A stretch of DNA of 64,000 bases, taken from positions 1 through 64,000 of the IMG/VR virus record IMGVR_UViG_3300025154_000083. The stretch is one strand, 5' to 3'. The stretch is from a virus. This document shows positions 59,643-64,000 of this stretch, piece after piece (position 1 is the first letter of the stretch; each line of letters begins with the position of its first letter). The notes under the pieces were generated by a model that saw only the letters and a list, made by a program, of their open reading frames with translations, did no database searches and had not been told where the DNA came from. Both the position numbers and the translations under genes were made by a program.

Positions 59643-62561
59643 ATGGCTCACAAGCTCTTCGATGAAGTGAAGGCTGCTTCGGATTGTCGAGAATTGATCC
59701 GCCGCTTTTGGCCCGATCATTTCAAGGAAGTCGGAAATATCAAGTGTCCCTTTCATGGCGATTCCGGCCCGTCCATGTCGATCAAAAAGGAATTTGCCGT
59801 TTGCCACGGAGCTTGTCAAAAGTCGTGGAGCGCCATTGATTTGTATCAGGAGCATCATGGAAAGACGGGATGCTCCAAGAAAGAATTGATGGAGTTGGTC
59901 AAGGAGATGGCGCGGGAGCTTGGCTTTCCAGATTACGACAAAACTCCGACTCCCGGACACGCTGCAAGCAGAACATCATCCCCACCAACATCAGCCACCC
60001 TCAAGAACCGTTGGACAAAGTTCTGGGAAACTCCACTCTCCGAGAAAGCCAGGGAATACCTTGAAAAAGAACGTGGCATACCCAGAGATATCATTGATGA
60101 GTTGAACAAGAACTATCTTATTGGATTTCAGCCAAGTTTTGGAGAGCATGGAGCCATCGAGTTTCCAGTTCTTGACTGGCACAAGAAAACACTTCTGTCT
60201 ATTCAGCATGTTCCTGTTGGTGGTGGAGATAAGAAGTTTGTCAAGGGCGCATCCCCAAAAGACGGATTCTTCAAGCATGGGAACGGAGGAGACTACTGTG
60301 TTATTTCAGAAGCCGTGATTGATTCCCTTTCAATATACGCCGCATGTAGAAGCCAGATATTTCTCGATTCTGTTTCCATCTATTCTTCCGGAACATTTCA
60401 AAAGGTCAAGTTGATCCCTGGAAGCGTTCCTATTTTCTTTTTGGATGACGATCCAAGCGGCATCACCAACACGGTTCGGGCGCTACGAATGCTTGGTCCT
60501 GGAAGGGGGAAGTCCGTTGACTGGAGTCTTGCCGAGAAGGATAGTGGGAGTGGCGGTGAGGATGGAGCAACGTACCGCAGGGCAGCAAAAGACACCAATG
60601 ATTTATGGAAGGCTGGCAAGGGAGATGTCATCCTTAGGATGGTAAAGGGGGCCACGGGGAGCAGGGATGAAGACGGCTTAAAGGCAAGGTTGCTGTCTCT
60701 CGTGGATCGGGCAAGACAGAAAATACTCCATAAAGAATATAAGAAAGAGGATGACCGCGACAAGGACCTCATTGTTTTGGACAGGCTTGAAGCCGAGGTA
60801 AAGGCGCCGCCGACGGAAAAGGCAAAGAAAGACCCGTCCCAGCGCGAGGAAGCAATTAGCATCACAAAAAAAGATGGGGCCTACTGGAAAACAGAGTACA
60901 CTGCGACCGGCCCAGCCCCAAAGAAGATATCGAATTTTACCCTCTCCATCCTTCGCAACTTTTCTTCCCCCTCCGGGATGACCCGCCTCATCAAAATCAC
61001 CCACGAAAACGGATTCTCGGCTGAATCGGAGGTGTCCTCCACGATCATGGTGTCCCGGCAGACATTCGCCGCGTGGATTCTCGGGCAAGGGAACTTCCTC
61101 TTCAAGGGGACGCAAGCCGACCTCGAGAAGATGTGGGAGCTTGAGCTCGACGCCAATGACGGGAAGATCATTTATCGGCCGGACCATATCGGGTGGGTGC
61201 CAAGACAGGGCCTGTGGTTGTTCGGGGACTGCGCCGTGAAGGATGGAGACGTATTTGAGCCGGATACGGACGGCATCTATTGGGTGGATGAATCCGGGTA
61301 TCAGCCCATGGCAATCGATCTTTCCGAGACAAAGGAAGAGATTTGCAGTTCTGTCCCATCCCTTGAGTGGAGGGTGTCCGCGGAGGTATCCGAAAAGGCC
61401 AGGAAGGGGATAGTTGAAAAGCTCAAGCAGAACCTTGGGGGGTTCGAGGCGTATCTTGCCCTTGGGTTCGTGGCCGGCTGCGCGTACCTGGATGAGATTT
61501 TCCGGGAGTACAAGTTTCCCATCCTCTTCATCTTCGGTCGGCGCCAGTGCGGAAAGAACACCCTGGCCAACACGCTCATGTCTCATTGGGGACTCGGAGA
61601 ATGGTCGAGTGATAACGTGGTATCGATCACCAAGGCCGCGCTCTCGCGCAAGCTGGCGTACTATAGCAACATCCCCGTGTGGGTGGATGAGTACAGGTCC
61701 GGAGATCCCAAGTGCCAGGAAAAGGATTCACTGCTGAGATCCGCATACGACCGGGTGGGCGGGAGCAAGGGAACGTTGGGACCAGGGGTATTGAGCCCGA
61801 AGGTGCGGGCTCCGCTTATCGTCACTGGAGAGGGGTTCCCGTCGGACTCCGCGCTGACTTCCCGGTGTGCCATGATCCAGCTCAGCGAGATACGGAGGAA
61901 GGACGACCTTTATAGTGACATCAGGGATTACATGCCGAACCTGAGTGCCGTGTTTCTCTCTTTTCTAAGAAGCAAAACGCCGGGCAAGGCCAAGAAACTC
62001 TTGGAGCAGATCGAAAAATCAAAGAAGTGGCTTGAAGGGAAGGGCATGGACCCTAGGCTTTCCAGTGTATATGCCACGCTCAGCACGTCATTCTTGCAGA
62101 CCTATTATCCGGAGATTGACAGAGGCGAGGCCGAATTATTCAGGGACTGGATTCTCAAAGAAGCCCATGTCATGAAGGCAGAGAAGGAAGAGAAGCTCCT
62201 CACGCATGAATTTCTGTATGACATGGAGGTGCTCAGGGCCCGTGGAATATTGAATGGATCGCATGTTGAGATTGAGAGGAAAGTGGTTGATGGATACATG
62301 ACTCCCAGCCTCGTGTTTATTTGGCTCAAGGCTGTTTACAACATCTGGGCGGAAGACAGGAAGAGACGTGGAGAATCGGTATGGTCATATCAGGATCTCC
62401 AGAAATATTTCAGGGAAGAGCCATATTTTGTCGAGGATTCCAAGCTCAAAAAGATCAATCTGATACCAAGGAGATCCCTTGTTTTTGCATGGGATAAAAT
62501 TCCGATTGACATCCAGGAGGTTTTTAATGCAGGATGGAAAAATAAAGAGAAAACCTCTTAG
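59643..62561 (+). CDS. primase-helicase (CHC2, Toprim, D5/DUF927-like)
   Basis: A 972-residue protein. CHC2-type zinc finger at residues about 35-60 (CPFHGDSGPSMS, CHGACQ), Toprim at about 219-275 (CVISEAVIDS, FFLDDDPSG), then a linker, and a DUF927/D5-like helicase with Walker A FGRRQCGKNTL (about 631-641) and Walker B VWVDEYRSG. It would unwind and prime DNA at the origin just downstream. No separate DnaB-type helicase or DNA polymerase is seen in this window. Confidence 0.8.
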   Translation: MAHKLFDEVKAASDCRELIRRFWPDHFKEVGNIKCPFHGDSGPSMSIKKEFAVCHGACQKSWSAIDLYQEHHGKTGCSKKELMELVKEMARELGFPDYDKTPTPGHAASRTSSPPTSATLKNRWTKFWETPLSEKAREYLEKERGIPRDIIDELNKNYLIGFQPSFGEHGAIEFPVLDWHKKTLLSIQHVPVGGGDKKFVKGASPKDGFFKHGNGGDYCVISEAVIDSLSIYAACRSQIFLDSVSIYSSGTFQKVKLIPGSVPIFFLDDDPSGITNTVRALRMLGPGRGKSVDWSLAEKDSGSGGEDGATYRRAAKDTNDLWKAGKGDVILRMVKGATGSRDEDGLKARLLSLVDRARQKILHKEYKKEDDRDKDLIVLDRLEAEVKAPPTEKAKKDPSQREEAISITKKDGAYWKTEYTATGPAPKKISNFTLSILRNFSSPSGMTRLIKITHENGFSAESEVSSTIMVSRQTFAAWILGQGNFLFKGTQADLEKMWELELDANDGKIIYRPDHIGWVPRQGLWLFGDCAVKDGDVFEPDTDGIYWVDESGYQPMAIDLSETKEEICSSVPSLEWRVSAEVSEKARKGIVEKLKQNLGGFEAYLALGFVAGCAYLDEIFREYKFPILFIFGRRQCGKNTLANTLMSHWGLGEWSSDNVVSITKAALSRKLAYYSNIPVWVDEYRSGDPKCQEKDSLLRSAYDRVGGSKGTLGPGVLSPKVRAPLIVTGEGFPSDSALTSRCAMIQLSEIRRKDDLYSDIRDYMPNLSAVFLSFLRSKTPGKAKKLLEQIEKSKKWLEGKGMDPRLSSVYATLSTSFLQTYYPEIDRGEAELFRDWILKEAHVMKAEKEEKLLTHEFLYDMEVLRARGILNGSHVEIERKVVDGYMTPSLVFIWLKAVYNIWAEDRKRRGESVWSYQDLQKYFREEPYFVEDSKLKKINLIPRRSLVFAWDKIPIDIQEVFNAGWKNKEKTS

Positions 62562-62606
62562 AAAATTGAATACTTATGATTAGTTATCAAGCGACATAAA
62601 TCCGCT

Positions 62607-62976
62607 GGTAACAGCAGGGGGACTACTGTTACCTTACTGTTACCGATCTGTTACCGAAAAAAACAAAGCAAAAACATATAGTTAAATCCATCAGTAACAG
62701 AGTAACAGCGATTCCCGAAAAACACCCTTACCAAAAGAATCCAGATCAAGAAGAAAAATTCAAAGAAGGTCGGTTTGGATTTTTTCTTTGCGTGGAGCTC
62801 CAAAAATTTTGGATGATATGATTTTTGCTGTTACCTGGCATTTTGCTGTTACCGAGGCCTTTGCGACAGGGATTTGATGGCCCCCTATATATATATTTTA
62901 TTAATAAATACAATAATATAATATAAGGGGGCTTTTCATTTTGTGTGGTAACAGCGCGGTAACATCTCGGTAACAG
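62607..62976 (+). other. iteron-type replication origin
   Basis: GGTAACAG or its complement CTGTTACC occurs eight times (62607, 62626, 62637, 62648, 62828, 62846, 62947, 62969), with three one-base variants (62693, 62701, 62958). The left group is mostly spaced 11 bases apart, about one helix turn. An AT-only stretch lies between. No gene fits in 62562-63105. This is the layout of an iteron origin beside its primase-helicase. Confidence 0.75.
62880..62932 (+). other. inverted repeat around an AT-only tract
   Basis: GCCCCCTATAT faces ATATAAGGGGGC with one unpaired base, and everything between is A or T apart from one C. It is followed by TTTT. It is the best candidate for the DNA-unwinding element of the origin, or a terminator after the primase gene. 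Confidence 0.5.
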
Positions 62977-63068
62977 TTGAAGTAAAAATGATGGATAAAA
63001 GTCTATAGATCGGCATGGATTCTAAGTTTTCGTGTGTTACTTGACAGGTTTTGATACCCAAAAAACCG

Positions 63069-63096
63069 TTGACAATAATCAAAAACACACTATGAT
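63069..63096 (+). promoter_or_regulatory. sigma70 promoter of the ribbon-helix-helix gene
   Basis: TTGACA (63069-63074) and TATGAT (63091-63096), spacer 16 bases. The start codon is ten bases after the -10 box, so the transcript would have almost no leader. Confidence 0.6.
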
Positions 63097-63105
63097 AAAG
63101 GCACT

Positions 63106-63333
63106 ATGAAAGAAAATAGTCAATCTCGCCAACCAACAAGCATCGTAATGTCCCTTGAGGCCAAGCGGCTTCGGGACAAAATCGCCAGCAAACTCGGCAT
63201 TTCAAAGTCCGCCGTGTGGGAGATCGCCGTCCGGAGACTCGCGGAGATGGAGGGGGTTGGGGCCGACCGTGAAGAGGGCACCGGAGAGAAGGCGGACCGG
63301 GAGACAGAGGAGAAAAGCCATGGATTGGGATGA
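63106..63333 (+). CDS. ribbon-helix-helix DNA-binding protein
   Basis: A 75-residue protein. SIVMSLEAKRLRDKIASKLG, ISKSAVWEIAVRRLAEM is a CopG/Arc-type ribbon-helix-helix. The tail is charged. Such small proteins often bind near their own promoter; here the origin iterons are close by. Its end overlaps the next gene by 14 bases. Confidence 0.65.
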   Translation: MKENSQSRQPTSIVMSLEAKRLRDKIASKLGISKSAVWEIAVRRLAEMEGVGADREEGTGEKADRETEEKSHGLG

Positions 63334-63973
63334 ACTGCTACCCGAGAAGGAGCGGGCGCCACAAGCCAAGCAACAACCCCTCGAAGAGGAAGGGCTTCCA
63401 TCTTTAGGGCAAGACACCAATCCAGCTCTTCAAGGCGTGACCGGCCAGGCCACCACAATTGATCAGGCCGCATCTTCTGTTCCCCCACCCACCCCCACAC
63501 CACCACCAGGCTTCACCCTCCCTCCAGGCTGGACCTTCCCCGCCCCCGACACATCCGGAGCCCCGCTGAACCGCGTCATCAACGCCGCCTACCAGCAGAT
63601 CCACGGGGTTTACCTTACAATCAAGGCAAAGGAAGCGGAGGGGGAATTGACCCCGGAGCGCGCGGCGGAGCTGAGAGCGCGCCTCAACGCCGTCCTGAAA
63701 TCCGAGAAGGTAGTGAATGCCGAGGAGGCCATCGCCCGGGAATTCCGTTCCTTCCAGGATGCCGTGAATGGGAAGGGGGTGGCGTCAGACGGATCGGAAA
63801 GGAAGGCCGCGGGCGTCACGGGCGTCACGGACCACAAGGGCAAGGCGGCGGCGGCCGGGAATGTGCGGGCCGGGTGCGCTTGGCTCGTGAAGTATGTGCG
63901 ATGGTGGGTGTGGAGCGAGGAAGGAAAAGAAGGATCATCTCTTCAGGGCCAGGAAGGAGAGAAGGCGGTATGA
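63320..63973 (+). CDS. hypothetical protein with Pro-rich and helical parts
   Basis: AGGAG precedes ATG 63320. The 217-residue product has a linker with LPSLGQDTNPALQGVTG (a dispersed-repeat peptide) and PPTPTPPPG, then a helical domain (VINAAYQQIHGVYLTIKAKE, ELRARLNAVLKSEKVVNAEE). SSLQGQEG near the end is another repeat peptide. A terminase small subunit or replication adaptor is possible but not shown. Confidence 0.45.
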   Translation: MDWDELLPEKERAPQAKQQPLEEEGLPSLGQDTNPALQGVTGQATTIDQAASSVPPPTPTPPPGFTLPPGWTFPAPDTSGAPLNRVINAAYQQIHGVYLTIKAKEAEGELTPERAAELRARLNAVLKSEKVVNAEEAIAREFRSFQDAVNGKGVASDGSERKAAGVTGVTDHKGKAAAAGNVRAGCAWLVKYVRWWVWSEEGKEGSSLQGQEGEKAV

Positions 63974-64000
63974 GCGGTATGGTTGGAACAGGCGGCATAA
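63970..64000 (+). CDS. start of next gene, cut by window edge
   Basis: ATG 63970 overlaps the preceding TGA, with GGAAGGAG just upstream. Only about ten codons are present (MSGMVGTGGI). The overlap indicates translation coupling. Confidence 0.4.
   Translation, partial: MSGMVGTGGI

Noticed and set aside
1-64000. Genome-wide TAG recoding
   Set aside because: TAG ends many clear genes (469, 2675, 7899, 8526, 9900, 12445, 15718), so the in-frame TAG at 34891 is a local event.

Overview
The window is part of a tailed double-stranded DNA phage, most likely podovirus-like and infecting a Gram-negative host. Evidence for this is the end of a major capsid gene, head-tail adaptor proteins, internal virion (ejection) proteins, beta-helix tailspikes and a giant polyvalent protein, together with a DnaB-independent style primase-helicase and an iteron origin. 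No tyrosine or serine integrase is visible. The host cannot be named; a dispersed palindromic repeat that encodes P-x-LQG peptides looks like a bacterial REP-type repeat shared with the host.

Layout. Positions 1-35.3 kb (+ strand) hold the late module: capsid end, adaptor proteins, a Sec-signal tailspike, a DNRLRE-like protein, a TIM-barrel-like protein, small fibre proteins, a large virion protein, glycine-rich and tape-measure-like internal proteins, a 4576-residue polyvalent protein, a small two-helix membrane protein and a second signal-peptide tailspike interrupted by an in-frame TAG. Positions 35.4-40.7 kb (- strand) hold early or accessory genes, one integron-type cassette with its attC site, and a solitary type I-C-like CRISPR repeat. 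Positions 40.8-46.4 kb (+ strand) start from a sigma70-like promoter and hold a tRNA-like element, a Ros/MucR-type zinc-finger regulator, small membrane proteins, an HNH endonuclease beside a DNA methyltransferase remnant, a DUF1643 protein and a radical SAM protein. Positions 46.5-48.9 kb (- strand) are a run of six small gene cassettes carrying five attC sites, with no integrase in the window. Positions 48.9-59.3 kb (- strand) are a replication and recombination operon: RecD-like helicase, ssDNA-binding-like protein, DEDD exonuclease, SMC/RecF-like ATPase, a pentapeptide-repeat protein and HNH proteins. Positions 59.4-64 kb (+ strand) hold a small HTH regulator, a CHC2/Toprim/D5-like primase-helicase, an iteron-type origin and a ribbon-helix-helix gene.

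How it fits together. The replication proteins on both strands converge on the origin at 62.6-63.0 kb. The giant protein combines a muramidase-like domain, DarB-like methylase and helicase domains, ParB-like, pyrophosphatase-like, zincin-like and ADP-ribosyltransferase-like domains, and probably enters the cell with the DNA to protect it. The solitary CRISPR repeat could add an RNA-based anti-CRISPR layer.

The most unusual features are the integron-type cassettes in a phage genome (six attC sites in all, each with conserved extrahelical bases), a cassette-borne PAPS-reductase-like gene with TGA at a conserved Cys codon, the solitary CRISPR repeat, a gene nested out of frame inside the giant gene, and the TAG-interrupted tailspike.
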